Shown here piece after piece: positions 5,585 to 14,834 of a stretch of 64,000 nt of DNA (position 1 is its first letter; every line of letters starts with the position of its first letter). The stretch covers positions 1 to 64,000 of the forward strand of contig NZ_SZTO01000009.1 in the NCBI RefSeq assembly GCF_013369385.1, read 5' to 3'. A program made the position numbers and the translations under genes. Below the pieces are notes generated by a model. That model saw only the letters and a program-made list of their open reading frames with translations, was not told the origin of the DNA and did not search any database. The stretch comes from Vibrio sp. 05-20-BW147 (GTDB taxonomy: Bacteria; Pseudomonadota; Gammaproteobacteria; Enterobacterales; Vibrionaceae).

Positions 5585-7462
5585 TTACTCGTCAAGGAAG
5601 CTGCGCAGAGTTTCTGATCGGCTTGGATGACGCAGTTTACGCAATGCTTTTGCTTCGATTTGACGAATACGCTCACGTGTTACGTCGAACTGTTTGCCCA
5701 CTTCTTCTAGAGTGTGGTCGGTGTTCATATCGATACCAAAACGCATGCGCAGTACTTTTGCTTCACGAGGTGTTAGGCCTGCAAGAACATCTTTTGTCGC
5801 TGCTTTTAGGCTGGTGGCCGTGGCAGAATCAAGAGGTAGTTCTAGCGTGGTATCCTCGATGAAATCACCCAGATGCGAATCTTCGTCGTCACCGATTGGT
5901 GTCTCCATTGAGATTGGCTCTTTAGCAATTTTCAGTACTTTACGGATCTTGTCTTCTGGCATTTGCATGCGCTCTGCCAGCTCTTCCGGTAATGGTTCAC
6001 GGCCCATCTCTTGTAGCATTTGACGAGAGATACGGTTTAGCTTGTTGATCGTTTCGATCATGTGAACCGGAATACGAATCGTGCGTGCTTGGTCTGCGAT
6101 TGAACGTGTGATTGCCTGACGGATCCACCACGTTGCATAAGTCGAGAACTTGTAACCACGACGGTATTCGAATTTATCAACCGCTTTCATCAGACCGATG
6201 TTACCTTCTTGGATCAGATCCAAGAATTGTAGACCACGGTTGGTGTATTTCTTCGCGATAGAGATTACAAGACGCAAGTTCGCTTCAACCATCTCTTTCT
6301 TCGCTCGGCGAGCTTTCGCTTCACCGATAGACATACGGCGGCTGATGTCTTTGATGCTGTTCACAGTCAGCGACGTTTCTTCTTCAATGGCTCTTAGCTT
6401 AGAGATTGAACGACGAATGTCTTCTTCGTGCAGTTTGATCTTTTCTGCGTACGGCTTATCAGATGCTAGGATTTTATCTAACCATTCTTCGCTTGACTCG
6501 TTGCCAGTGAAGAGAGCAATGAAAGATTTCTTTGGCATCTTGGCGATTTCTACCGCAGATTTCATGATCAAACGTTCTTGTGTACGAACGCGATCCATGG
6601 CGGTGCGAAGTTCGTTAACCAAATGGTCAAACTGTTTCGGTGTTAGACGAAACTCTTTAAACACATCGAGCATCAGTTCATGTGCTTGAGCTGCGTGAGC
6701 ACTCTCTCGGCCATGTTCATTTGCTGCTAGCTGCAGGTTTTGATAGCTGTTGCGAAGCTGAGTGAATTTTTCTAGCGCTACTTCAGGATCGATGCCAGCA
6801 TCGTCATCGGAGTCGCTGCTTGAATCGCCGTCGCCATCTTCGTCTTCATCTTCGTCGTCGTCGATGTCAGTGCTATCTTCATCTTCCAAATCAGATTCAG
6901 CAAGCTCAGAGCCGATATGCGTTGCAGTTGGAGCAATCGTTTCATCTGCGTTTGGATCAACGAAGCCGCTAATCAGATCGGTTAGACGAAGCTCTTCTGC
7001 TTGAACCTTATCAAACTGTTCCAGAATATAAGGAATGGTTCCAGGGTATTCAGCAACAGACGACTGTACTTGGTTGATACCATCTTCAATTCGTTTAGCG
7101 ATGTCGATTTCGCCTTCACGAGTTAGAAGTTCAACGGTACCCATTTCACGCATGTACATGCGTACTGGGTCTGTAGTGCGACCAATTTCGCTTTCTACGC
7201 TTGAAAGCGCAGCAGCGGCTGCTTCGGCAGCATCTTCGTCGGTAATGTTTGTTTCATCACTCAGTGCTAGGTCATCGGCATCAGGAGCAGTTTCTACTAC
7301 TTTGATACCCATGTCGTTAATCATCTGAATGATATCTTCCACCTGTTCTGAATCTACGATTTCAGCAGGTAGGTGGTCATTTACTTCGGCGTAGGTCAGA
7401 TAGCCTTGCTCTTTGCCACGGATGACAAGTAGTTTTAGCTGTGACTGCGGATTATGATCCAT
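5585..7462 (-). CDS. rpoD: RNA polymerase primary sigma factor RpoD (sigma 70)
   Basis: This 625-aa protein directs RNA polymerase to housekeeping promoters. The start is ATG 7462 because [12 protein letters not shown] matches the family N-terminus; an in-frame ATG at 7519 would add 19 unrelated residues. Region 1.1 comes first, then a long non-conserved domain with an Asp/Glu/Ser run, region 2 with [12 protein letters not shown] for -10 recognition, region 3, and region 4.2 with [18 protein letters not shown] for -35 recognition. It is the last gene of the rpsU-yqeY-dnaG-rpoD operon and ends at a strong terminator. In E. coli rpoD also has internal promoters inside dnaG; I did not identify one here. 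Confidence 0.98.
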   Translation of the reverse strand: MDHNPQSQLKLLVIRGKEQGYLTYAEVNDHLPAEIVDSEQVEDIIQMINDMGIKVVETAPDADDLALSDETNITDEDAAEAAAAALSSVESEIGRTTDPVRMYMREMGTVELLTREGEIDIAKRIEDGINQVQSSVAEYPGTIPYILEQFDKVQAEELRLTDLISGFVDPNADETIAPTATHIGSELAESDLEDEDSTDIDDDEDEDEDGDGDSSSDSDDDAGIDPEVALEKFTQLRNSYQNLQLAANEHGRESAHAAQAHELMLDVFKEFRLTPKQFDHLVNELRTAMDRVRTQERLIMKSAVEIAKMPKKSFIALFTGNESSEEWLDKILASDKPYAEKIKLHEEDIRRSISKLRAIEEETSLTVNSIKDISRRMSIGEAKARRAKKEMVEANLRLVISIAKKYTNRGLQFLDLIQEGNIGLMKAVDKFEYRRGYKFSTYATWWIRQAITRSIADQARTIRIPVHMIETINKLNRISRQMLQEMGREPLPEELAERMQMPEDKIRKVLKIAKEPISMETPIGDDEDSHLGDFIEDTTLELPLDSATATSLKAATKDVLAGLTPREAKVLRMRFGIDMNTDHTLEEVGKQFDVTRERIRQIEAKALRKLRHPSRSETLRSFLDE

Positions 7463-7561
7463 AGACGGTATCCAACTTCGTAATCTGGTGAAGGAATTAG
7501 TATGCGAAATGCAAACCACTAACTATAGCAAATAAAATTGTTGCTGACTAATTAAACAGGG

Positions 7562-9325
7562 TTACGCTTTTAAATCTAGCATGAGTGCCATAAGCTCCCT
7601 TCTTTCATCGGCTGATAAGCCGATGCTTCTATCTTTTGCCTGCAGGTTCTCAATTTGCTTTTCAACACACTGAGCAAGAATCTTGTCCAGCGAGTCTAAA
7701 AATATGTCTTCTTCATTGTCATCGTCGAGGGGGATTTCCCAACCTGCTAAACGAGACAGAAGTTGTTCATTCTGGCTGCCACGCCAGCTTTCTAGCAATT
7801 GGCCTGTGGTTATATTGGGGCGTGCTTGGCATCTTTCAAGCACTTCTATCAATAAACTCAAGCCGGGTATGGTTAAATGTTTGACCGGGGTTAAATCCGG
7901 CACCAGTTGCGAGAAACTTGGGCGCTGAATGAGTAGGGCGACCACTTCACGCATGGGTGTTCTTTTTAGCTCACGGTGAGGCTGTGGCTTTTTGTCCGTT
8001 TGGCCTTGGCGATTGATCAGTTGTTGCAGCTGTCGTTCATCTACTAAGCCTAAACGGCGGCCAAGTAATTCCCTCAAGTATAGACGCAAAGTGCCGCCAG
8101 GCACTTTATCGATCAGAGGAACTGCTAAGGTTGTGAGCTTCGCCATACCTTCTTTGCTGCTCATGTCAACTTGTTGAGCAAGTGAGCTGAACATGAACTC
8201 TGTCAGGGGCATGGCATTGGCCACTTGTTGCTCAAACTGCGCTTTACCAAATTGACGAATGTACGAATCGGGATCTTCGCCATCAGGTAAAAACATGAAC
8301 TTCAATTGTCGGCCATCATTTAAGTAAGGCAATGCGTTTTCCATGGCACGCCAAGCCGCTTCTCTTCCTGCTCGGTCACCATCGTAACAACAGACGACGG
8401 TGCTGGTTTGACGGAACAGCACTTGTAGATGATCACCCGTGGTGGACGTTCCCAGCGAGGCGACGGAATAATCTACGCCATATTGGGCTAGCGCGACAAC
8501 GTCCATATAGCCTTCGACCACTAAAATTTGAGGTGGCTCTCGATATGCCTGTAGGACTTCGTACAAGCCGTAAAGCTCTTTGCCTTTGTGGAAGATTGGG
8601 GTCTCGGGTGAGTTAAGATATTTTGGGGTGCCATCCCCAAGCACTCGCCCGCCAAATCCGATAACACGCCCACGGCGATCGCGAATGGGGAACATCACGC
8701 GGCCACGGAAGCGATCGTAGCGATTGCCCTTTTCGTTCTCGATCAACATACCACCGGCGACCAGCATCTCTTGTGCTTCAGGATGTTGACCAAAGTTTTT
8801 ACGCACCAAATCCCATTCATCGGCAATATAACCAATGCCAAATTTCTGTACGATCTCGCCTGAAAGGCCACGATTTTTTAGATAATCGATGGCGATTTTG
8901 CCTGAGGAAAGCTTCAGTTGATTGCGATAAAACTGGCTAATGCTGGCCATTAAATCGTAGAGGCTGCGCTTTTGGCTACTGCTGGCTTGAGGAGCTTGGC
9001 TGAATTTAGTGTTGGTTGAGTGTTGTTCGCGCGGAACATCAAGACCAAGATAAGAGGCAAGTTCCTCAATGGCTTCCACAAACTCCAATCGTTCAAATTC
9101 CATCATAAAATCGATGGCATTGCCGTGTGCACCGCAACCAAAGCAATGGTAGAACTGTTTTTCTTGGCTAACGCTGAAAGAAGGCGTTTTTTCGTTGTGG
9201 AATGGGCAGCAAGCCCCGTAGTTCTTGCCTTTTTTCTTAAGTTTCACCCGTGCGTCGATGATGTCGACGATATCAAGTCGAGCAAGGAGGTCATCAATAA
9301 AACTGCGTGGGATGTGTCCTGCCAT
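7562..9325 (-). CDS. dnaG: DNA primase DnaG
   Basis: This 587-aa enzyme makes RNA primers for the replication fork. The start is ATG 9325 (MAGHIPRSFIDDLLARLD), since the 11 residues before it in the open frame do not match the family. The N-terminal zinc finger is visible (CCPFHNEKTPSF with CFGCGAHG, about 40-65), followed by the TOPRIM catalytic core (LVVEGYMDVVAL, CYDGDRAG) and the C-terminal DnaB-binding helical domain (about 440-587). It lies between yqeY and rpoD, and a hairpin just before it may reduce its expression relative to rpsU, as the internal terminator does in E. coli. Confidence 0.98.
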   Translation of the reverse strand: MAGHIPRSFIDDLLARLDIVDIIDARVKLKKKGKNYGACCPFHNEKTPSFSVSQEKQFYHCFGCGAHGNAIDFMMEFERLEFVEAIEELASYLGLDVPREQHSTNTKFSQAPQASSSQKRSLYDLMASISQFYRNQLKLSSGKIAIDYLKNRGLSGEIVQKFGIGYIADEWDLVRKNFGQHPEAQEMLVAGGMLIENEKGNRYDRFRGRVMFPIRDRRGRVIGFGGRVLGDGTPKYLNSPETPIFHKGKELYGLYEVLQAYREPPQILVVEGYMDVVALAQYGVDYSVASLGTSTTGDHLQVLFRQTSTVVCCYDGDRAGREAAWRAMENALPYLNDGRQLKFMFLPDGEDPDSYIRQFGKAQFEQQVANAMPLTEFMFSSLAQQVDMSSKEGMAKLTTLAVPLIDKVPGGTLRLYLRELLGRRLGLVDERQLQQLINRQGQTDKKPQPHRELKRTPMREVVALLIQRPSFSQLVPDLTPVKHLTIPGLSLLIEVLERCQARPNITTGQLLESWRGSQNEQLLSRLAGWEIPLDDDNEEDIFLDSLDKILAQCVEKQIENLQAKDRSIGLSADERRELMALMLDLKA

Positions 9326-9359
9326 AAAACCTAATAAAAAAGAGAAGGGTAGATACAAA

Positions 9360-9392
9360 CAAGCCGTGCGTTCCAGAGGATAGCACGGCTTG
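9360..9392 (-). terminator. Hairpin between yqeY and dnaG, possible partial terminator
   Basis: A perfect 10-bp stem (9360-9369 with 9383-9392) with a 13-nt loop is followed on the minus strand by a short T-containing stretch. Its position resembles the internal attenuator before dnaG in the E. coli operon. Confidence 0.5.
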
Positions 9393-9411
9393 CTGCAAAC
9401 AGGTGCGGGAA

Positions 9412-9855
9412 TTAAGCCAGTTTAGCGCGAACTAAACCACTTACTTTACCCATATCTGCACGGCCTTGAATTTGCGGTTTCAGTACAGCCATTACTTTAC
9501 CCATGTCTTGCATGCCTGCTGCTTCAGACTCAGCAATCGCACTGTCGATCAGCGCGGCTACTTCGTCTTCATTCAGCGGTTGAGGCATGAATTCTTCAAG
9601 TACTGTAATTTCTGTTTTTTCCGCATCAGCTAAGTCTTGACGACCTGCTGCTTCAAATTGCGTAACAGAGTCGCGACGTTGTTTAACCATTTTTGTCAGC
9701 ACAGCAAGAATGTCATCATCGTTCAGAGTGATCTGTTCGTCGACTTCACGTTGCTTGATAGCTGACAGGGCTAAACGAATAGTGCCAAGGCGCTGTTTGT
9801 CCTTGGCTTTCATCGCTAGTTTTTGCTCTTCTTTGAGTTGTTCAATAAGAGCCAT
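9412..9855 (-). CDS. yqeY: YqeY/GatB-like domain protein
   Basis: This 147-aa protein matches the YqeY family along its full length (LIEQLKEEQKLAMKAKDK near the start, GKVMAVLKPQIQGRADMG near the end). The family resembles the tail domain of the amidotransferase GatB that contacts tRNA, but its role is not settled. It lies between rpsU and dnaG, inside the macromolecular synthesis operon, where E. coli has no gene. The spacing to rpsU is 30 bp, so the two are surely co-transcribed. Confidence 0.9.
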   Translation of the reverse strand: MALIEQLKEEQKLAMKAKDKQRLGTIRLALSAIKQREVDEQITLNDDDILAVLTKMVKQRRDSVTQFEAAGRQDLADAEKTEITVLEEFMPQPLNEDEVAALIDSAIAESEAAGMQDMGKVMAVLKPQIQGRADMGKVSGLVRAKLA

Positions 9856-9885
9856 AACTAAATTCCTTAACCAGGAGCTCAGTTA

Positions 9886-10101
9886 TTAGTACAGGCGAAC
9901 GCGACGAGCGTTTTCGCGAGCTAGCTTCTTAGCGTGACGCTTTTGAGCTGCTGCTTTAGCGCGTTTGCGAACTGTAGTTGGTTTTTCGTAGTGCTCACGA
10001 CGACGCACTTCAGAAAGGATACCTGCTTTTTCGCAAGAGCGCTTGAAACGACGTAGAGCAACGTCGAACGGTTCGTTTTCACGTACTTTAACTACTGGCA
10101 T
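9886..10101 (-). CDS. rpsU: 30S ribosomal protein S21
   Basis: This 71-aa, very basic protein ([21 protein letters not shown]-terminus [10 protein letters not shown]) has the standard length for S21. It helps the 30S subunit pair with the Shine-Dalgarno region of mRNA. It is the first gene of the rpsU-yqeY-dnaG-rpoD operon, which links ribosome, primase and sigma-factor supply. It is divergent from tsaD across a 228-bp spacer. Confidence 0.98.
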
Positions 10102-10258
10102 ATGCCTTTCACCTCAGGGGTTATTCGTTAGCGCTGGTAAAAAATAGACAAATCACTAGCGATTGGTCTCTAACCAGCTTGATCAAAAATGGTGCGGAAT
10201 TTTAATCCGATCCCTGCGCCTTTGTAAAGCCTTTTGTCGATTATTGTCTGTACAAAAT

Positions 10259-10287
10259 TTGTTTGTCTGGGCTGCGCGAGGTAATAT
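10259..10287 (+). promoter_or_regulatory. Promoter of tsaD
   Basis: TTGTTT, a 17-bp spacer and TAATAT lie 42 bp upstream of the tsaD ATG in the divergent rpsU-tsaD spacer. Confidence 0.65.
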
Positions 10288-10329
10288 GTCGGCAAATTTT
10301 CTATTAGCACTGAGCATACAGAGAAAACT

Positions 10330-11349
10330 ATGCGCATTCTCGGCATTGAAACCTCCTGTGATGAAACAGGAATCGCCATTTATGACGATGAAAAAGGCCT
10401 ACTGGCCCATAAATTATATAGCCAAATTAAACTGCATGCCGATTACGGCGGTGTCGTGCCTGAGCTCGCTTCTCGTGACCACGTGAAGAAAACCATTCCT
10501 CTTATTAAAGAGGCGTTGAAAGAAGCCAATTTAACAGCAAAAGATATTGATGGTGTTGCTTACACGGCAGGGCCAGGGTTGGTTGGTGCACTTTTGGTGG
10601 GAGCAACGATTGGTCGAAGCCTCGCTTACGCTTGGGGAGTGCCAGCTGTTCCGGTTCATCATATGGAAGGTCACTTGCTCGCACCTATGCTTGAAGACAA
10701 CCCACCGCCGTTTCCATTTGTGGCGGTATTGGTCTCGGGTGGTCACTCAATGATGGTGGAAGTGAAAGGCATTGGTGAGTACAAAATCCTAGGCGAATCC
10801 ATTGATGATGCGGCGGGTGAAGCATTCGATAAGACGGCGAAGCTCATGGGCCTAGATTATCCAGGTGGTCCATTGCTGTCTAAATTGGCCGAAAAAGGGA
10901 CGCCGGGTCGCTTTAAGTTTCCGCGTCCGATGACCAATGTCCCCGGTTTGGACATGAGCTTTTCTGGTTTGAAAACCTTTACCGCGAATACCATTGCGGC
11001 GAATGGTGATGATGAACAAACACGTGCCGATATTGCGTACGCATTTGAAGAGGCCGTCTGTGCCACATTGGCGATCAAATGTAAGCGCGCGCTAGAGCAA
11101 ACGGGCATGAAACGTATTGTGATTGCGGGTGGGGTGAGTGCCAACCGTCGTCTTCGTGCTGAGCTAGAAAAACTGGCGCATAAAGTGGGCGGGGATGTCT
11201 ATTATCCACGTACCGAGTTTTGTACGGATAATGGTGCAATGATCGCGTATGCGGGTATGCAGCGTTTGAAGAACAATGAAGTGTCAGATCTTTCGGTAGA
11301 GGCCCGACCTCGCTGGCCAATTGATCAATTGACGCCAGTGATGAAATAA
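10330..11349 (+). CDS. tsaD: tRNA N6-threonylcarbamoyladenosine transferase TsaD
   Basis: This 339-aa ASKHA-fold protein transfers threonylcarbamoyl to A37 of tRNAs that read ANN codons, working with TsaB, TsaC and TsaE. The N-terminal phosphate motif [12 protein letters not shown] (3-14), the metal-binding HHMEGH motif (about 110-115) and the C-terminal [10 protein letters not shown] are present. Start MRILGIETS agrees with the family. It is divergent from rpsU and ends in its own terminator. Its tRNA substrates include tRNA-Ile. Confidence 0.97.
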   Translation: MRILGIETSCDETGIAIYDDEKGLLAHKLYSQIKLHADYGGVVPELASRDHVKKTIPLIKEALKEANLTAKDIDGVAYTAGPGLVGALLVGATIGRSLAYAWGVPAVPVHHMEGHLLAPMLEDNPPPFPFVAVLVSGGHSMMVEVKGIGEYKILGESIDDAAGEAFDKTAKLMGLDYPGGPLLSKLAEKGTPGRFKFPRPMTNVPGLDMSFSGLKTFTANTIAANGDDEQTRADIAYAFEEAVCATLAIKCKRALEQTGMKRIVIAGGVSANRRLRAELEKLAHKVGGDVYYPRTEFCTDNGAMIAYAGMQRLKNNEVSDLSVEARPRWPIDQLTPVMK

Positions 11350-11362
11350 ACTCAGTATAATT

Positions 11363-11389
11363 ACGGTCGCTTAGGCGGCCGTTTTTTTT
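11363..11389 (+). terminator. tsaD terminator
   Basis: An 8-bp stem (one G-U pair) with a TTAG loop followed by T8 lies 13 bp after the tsaD stop. Confidence 0.9.
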
Positions 11390-11470
11390 AATTTGCTGCT
11401 TTGTATTCAACATGGAACTGGATGGCATCTTGTGTTGCCTGCGTAGGTTCTGCTGATTTTTGGAAAAATA

Positions 11471-12289
11471 ATGAAAACATTCATCATCGATGGCAAAAGC
11501 ATGGCTTATCAAGATGTGGGTCAAGGTCCGGTCTTGTTATTTGGTCATAGCTATTTGTGGGATAGCCAGATGTGGGCGCCACAAATTGAATTTTTAAGTC
11601 AGTCTTATCGTTGTATTGTGCCGGATTTATGGGCGCATGGGGAATCTGAGTCTGCACCAACTCGCTGCAACTCATTGGTGGATTACGCTCAACACCTGCT
11701 CGCGTTGATGGATCATCTACACATTGAAACGTTTTCTATTGTCGGTTTATCCGTTGGTGGGATGTGGGGAGCAGAACTGGTTTCACAAGCACCAGCACGA
11801 GTGACTTCTTTAGTCATGATGGACACCTTCATTGGTCTAGAGCCGGAAGTGACCCATCAGAAATACTTCGCCATGTTGGATGCCATCGCGCAAAGCCAAA
11901 TGGTGCCAGCACCGATTGTGGAAGCGGTGGTGCCGCTGTTTTTTGCCAACGATGCGACAGAGCAAAACCCGCAATTGGTTTCGGATTTCGAACAACGCTT
12001 AGCGTCACTTTCCGGTGAACGTGCGGTGGAAGTGGCAAGAATTGGACGTATGGTGTTTGGTCGTCGCGATGTGATTGAGGATGCGGAAACATTTGCTTTG
12101 CCAACCTTGATCGCCGTTGGTCAGCAGGACAAGCCTCGCCCAGTGTTTGAATCTTACTTGATGCACGATGTGATCACCGGCAGTCAATTGGTGGAAATTC
12201 CTAACGCTGGCCACATCAGTAACTTAGAGCAGGTTGAGTTCGTTAACCAAATGCTTGAGACGTTTCTCGCGGTAGTTTACGCCAAGTAA
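11471..12289 (+). CDS. Alpha/beta-fold hydrolase
   Basis: This 272-aa protein has the nucleophile elbow GLSVGG (about residues 93-98), the oxyanion HS segment after LLFGH near residue 25, and a late GHISNLEQ segment supplying the histidine. It resembles enol-lactone hydrolase and haloperoxidase-like esterases, but the substrate cannot be read from the sequence. It sits alone between the terminators of tsaD and its own. A homologue occupies the same place in other vibrios (from memory, VC0522 in V. cholerae), so it is core genome. Confidence 0.85.
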   Translation: MKTFIIDGKSMAYQDVGQGPVLLFGHSYLWDSQMWAPQIEFLSQSYRCIVPDLWAHGESESAPTRCNSLVDYAQHLLALMDHLHIETFSIVGLSVGGMWGAELVSQAPARVTSLVMMDTFIGLEPEVTHQKYFAMLDAIAQSQMVPAPIVEAVVPLFFANDATEQNPQLVSDFEQRLASLSGERAVEVARIGRMVFGRRDVIEDAETFALPTLIAVGQQDKPRPVFESYLMHDVITGSQLVEIPNAGHISNLEQVEFVNQMLETFLAVVYAK

Positions 12290-12299
12290 GCGAACGATA

Positions 12300-12322
12300 A
12301 TGGCCTCATGAGAGGCCATTTT
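12300..12322 (+). terminator. Terminator after the hydrolase gene
   Basis: ATGGCCTC (12300-12307) pairs exactly with 12312-12319 around an ATGA loop, followed by TTT. Confidence 0.75.
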
Positions 12323-12378
12323 CTATTCCTTTGACGTTTATCGTCGTCTCGTATTTCGCTTGTCGTCTCTTATTTTGC

Positions 12379-12990
12379 TTACTGTGACTTGGGCATTTGC
12401 AGTTTTTTCTCACCGATCTTGGGTTCTTCACCAGTAAATAAACGGCGGATATTTTGGTGATGTCTTAACACAATCAAGCAGCAGAGCATGCCTACGGGCA
12501 AGGTGTACTGGGGCTTGATCATCCAAGTGTACATCGGGGCAAGTAAAACGGTGACCAAAGCGGCCAATGAAGAGTAGCGGAAGAGTATCGCGACCAACAG
12601 CCATGTCACCATGATCATCCCTGTCAAATCCAAACCGATAGGGGCTATGGCTCCCAGCGCTGTTGCCACCCCTTTACCCCCTTGGAAATGAAAGAACAGT
12701 GGGTACATATGACCAAGGCAGGCTGCAATGGCGATCACGCCAAGCAGTACGGGTTCAATGCCGAGGTAGTAACCACTCCAAACCGGAATGGTCCCTTTGA
12801 GCATATCGCACAGCAGTACTGCCGCGGCGGCACCTTTGCCACCGATGCGCAACACGTTGGTGGCACCAGGGTTATTTGAACCCACACCTCGAGGATCGGG
12901 CAATCTCAGCACACGACAAATCAGCACCGCACTGGAAATTGATCCCAGCAGGTAGGCGATGATGGTCATTGTCACTGCCATTGCGTCCAT
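12379..12990 (-). CDS. plsY: Glycerol-3-phosphate acyltransferase PlsY
   Basis: This 203-aa inner-membrane enzyme uses acyl-phosphate made by PlsX to acylate glycerol-3-phosphate, the first step in phospholipid synthesis. Five or so membrane helices and the family motifs are visible: [28 protein letters not shown] and [15 protein letters not shown]. The start [11 protein letters not shown] could also be at the second methionine three codons later. It is divergent from folB, with a 123-bp shared promoter spacer. Confidence 0.96.
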   Translation of the reverse strand: MDAMAVTMTIIAYLLGSISSAVLICRVLRLPDPRGVGSNNPGATNVLRIGGKGAAAAVLLCDMLKGTIPVWSGYYLGIEPVLLGVIAIAACLGHMYPLFFHFQGGKGVATALGAIAPIGLDLTGMIMVTWLLVAILFRYSSLAALVTVLLAPMYTWMIKPQYTLPVGMLCCLIVLRHHQNIRRLFTGEEPKIGEKKLQMPKSQ

Positions 12991-13113
12991 GTGAGTCCCT
13001 AAATGATTGGAAAGTAATGCTCATTTTTCGCGTAGTTGCTATCATAGCGCGATTGCAAAAATAATACGATGAATTTACCCCATTCGGGTATCCGACCTCT
13101 ATAAGGACAAATT

Positions 13114-13473
13114 ATGGCGCTGGATAAAGTGTTTATTGAACAGTTGGAAGTGATTACCACCATTGGTGTCTACGACTGGGAACAGCAAATTAAGCAAAAA
13201 TTGGTGTTGGATATCGAAATGGCGCACGACAATCGTCCTGCAGGCAAAAGTGATGATGTGGCCGATGCGTTGGATTATGCGCAAGTGAGCGAGGCGGTAT
13301 TGAATCACATTGAAAGCGGTCGTTTCTTGCTGGTGGAACGCGTCGCGGAAGAAGTGGCTGAGCTCATCATGACTCAATTTTCAGTGCCTTGGATTCGCAT
13401 TCGCTTGGCTAAGCCGGGAGCAGTTCCACAAGCTCGCGCTGTGGGTGTGGTGATTGAGCGAGGCCAAGCATGA
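13114..13473 (+). CDS. folB: Dihydroneopterin aldolase
   Basis: This 119-aa enzyme cleaves dihydroneopterin to 6-hydroxymethyl-dihydropterin in folate synthesis. MALDKVFIEQLEVITTIGVYDWE carries the conserved glutamate/tyrosine near the active site in the motif TIGVYDWEQ, and the lysine-containing IRLAKPGAVPQA segment follows near the C-terminus. It overlaps folK by 4 bp (ATGA), so the two consecutive pathway steps are translationally coupled. Confidence 0.96.
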   Translation: MALDKVFIEQLEVITTIGVYDWEQQIKQKLVLDIEMAHDNRPAGKSDDVADALDYAQVSEAVLNHIESGRFLLVERVAEEVAELIMTQFSVPWIRIRLAKPGAVPQARAVGVVIERGQA

Positions 13474-13952
13474 ACACCGTCTATATCGGCGTAGGCAGTA
13501 ATATTGAGCGAGAAAAGCACGTACGAGCCGCTTGGCAAGAGCTCACTTTGCTTGGCGAAGCCTTACAAGCCTCACCGATATATGAATGTGCCGCTGTTGG
13601 TTTCGACAGCCATGCCTTTTTCAATTTTGTCATTCGTCTCAATACGTCTATGACGTTAGAGGAATTGGCTTCTCAGCTCCGCCAAATCGAACTGCGATGG
13701 GGCCGAGAAGAAAATGCAGCGAAGTATCAGGATCGAACACTGGATCTTGATATTGTGCTGTTCGGCGAATGCATTTCGCGCCAAAAGCCTGAACTGCCTC
13801 GCAGTGATATCTTTAAATATCCCTTTGTCATACAACCGCTTTATGATTTGCAGCCGGATCTGGTGATTCCAGGAGATGGCCGTACCGTGGAAGAGATTTG
13901 GCAAACTGCACGCGATCTCGACACATTGAAAACGGTTGATTTTTCATTATAA
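13470..13952 (+). CDS. folK: 6-hydroxymethyl-7,8-dihydropterin pyrophosphokinase
   Basis: This 160-aa enzyme transfers pyrophosphate from ATP to hydroxymethyl-dihydropterin, just before dihydropteroate synthase. The start VYIGVGSNI and the signature DRTLDLDIVLFG (about 90-101, with the two metal-binding aspartates) are clear. It begins within the end of folB and is followed 15 bp later by uppP. Confidence 0.96.
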   Translation: MNTVYIGVGSNIEREKHVRAAWQELTLLGEALQASPIYECAAVGFDSHAFFNFVIRLNTSMTLEELASQLRQIELRWGREENAAKYQDRTLDLDIVLFGECISRQKPELPRSDIFKYPFVIQPLYDLQPDLVIPGDGRTVEEIWQTARDLDTLKTVDFSL

Positions 13953-13967
13953 AAAACTGAGTAAACC

Positions 13968-14771
13968 ATGAGTTATTTTGAAGCGTTTGTGTTGGCTTTG
14001 ATTCAAGGCCTGACCGAGTTTTTGCCGATTTCCAGTTCGGCGCATTTGATCCTGCCTTCCGCCATTCTTGGTTGGGAAGATCAAGGGTTAGCTTTTGATG
14101 TGGCGGTGCATGTCGGTACCTTAGCCGCCGTGGTGATCTATTTCCGTAAAGAAGTGATTACGCTCTTCGCTGCTTTGTTCGCGTCGATTTTTAAAGGCGA
14201 ACGAAGTAAAGAAGCCAAGTTGGCGTGGATGATTGTGATTGCGACGATCCCAGCCTGTATCTTTGGCTTGGTGATGAAAGATGTCATCGAAGTTTATCTG
14301 CGTAGTGCCTATGTGATTGCCACAACGACCATTATTTTTGGTCTGTTGCTTTGGTGGGTCGATAAGAATGCCTCTTTGCTGGATGATGAATACCAAGCGG
14401 GTTGGAAGAAAGCCTTGTTTATTGGTATTGCGCAAGCATTGGCGATGATTCCCGGCACTTCTCGCTCTGGGGCGACCATTACCGCTGCGCTTTACTTGGG
14501 CTTTACTCGTGAAGCGGCTGCGCGCTTTTCTTTCCTGATGTCGATTCCCATCATTACGCTGGCGGGATCTTATCTTGGCTTGAAATTAGTGACCAGTGGC
14601 GAGCCCGTTCATGTCGGCTTTTTGCTAACCGGTATTGTCACTTCCTTTATTAGTGCCTATCTGTGTATTCACCTGTTCTTGAAGATGATTTCACGTATGG
14701 GCATGACGCCGTTTGTGATCTATCGATTGATCTTAGGTGTCGGCTTATTTGCTTACCTGTTAATGGCTTAA
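13968..14771 (+). CDS. uppP: Undecaprenyl-diphosphatase UppP (BacA)
   Basis: This 267-aa inner-membrane protein removes phosphate from undecaprenyl pyrophosphate, recycling the lipid carrier for peptidoglycan; overexpression gives bacitracin resistance. The two catalytic motifs, [13 protein letters not shown] (residues 15-27) and [10 protein letters not shown] (about 163-172), and about eight membrane helices are present. It follows folB-folK by 15 bp and ends in a strong terminator. Confidence 0.97.
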   Translation: MSYFEAFVLALIQGLTEFLPISSSAHLILPSAILGWEDQGLAFDVAVHVGTLAAVVIYFRKEVITLFAALFASIFKGERSKEAKLAWMIVIATIPACIFGLVMKDVIEVYLRSAYVIATTTIIFGLLLWWVDKNASLLDDEYQAGWKKALFIGIAQALAMIPGTSRSGATITAALYLGFTREAAARFSFLMSIPIITLAGSYLGLKLVTSGEPVHVGFLLTGIVTSFISAYLCIHLFLKMISRMGMTPFVIYRLILGVGLFAYLLMA

Positions 14772-14802
14772 TCTCGAGCTGCTTGATCGCACAATCACTA
14801 TA

Positions 14803-14834
14803 GCGCCCACAGGAAACTGTGGGCGTTATGTTTT
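14803..14834 (+). terminator. uppP terminator
   Basis: CGCCCACAG (14804-14812) pairs with 14817-14825 around a GAAA loop and is followed by TTATGTTTTTT. It lies between convergent uppP and cca. Confidence 0.9.

Noticed and set aside
6778..6960. Asp/Glu/Ser-rich low-complexity run in rpoD as a possible insertion
   Set aside because: An acidic stretch in the non-conserved region after region 1 is normal for gammaproteobacterial sigma 70.
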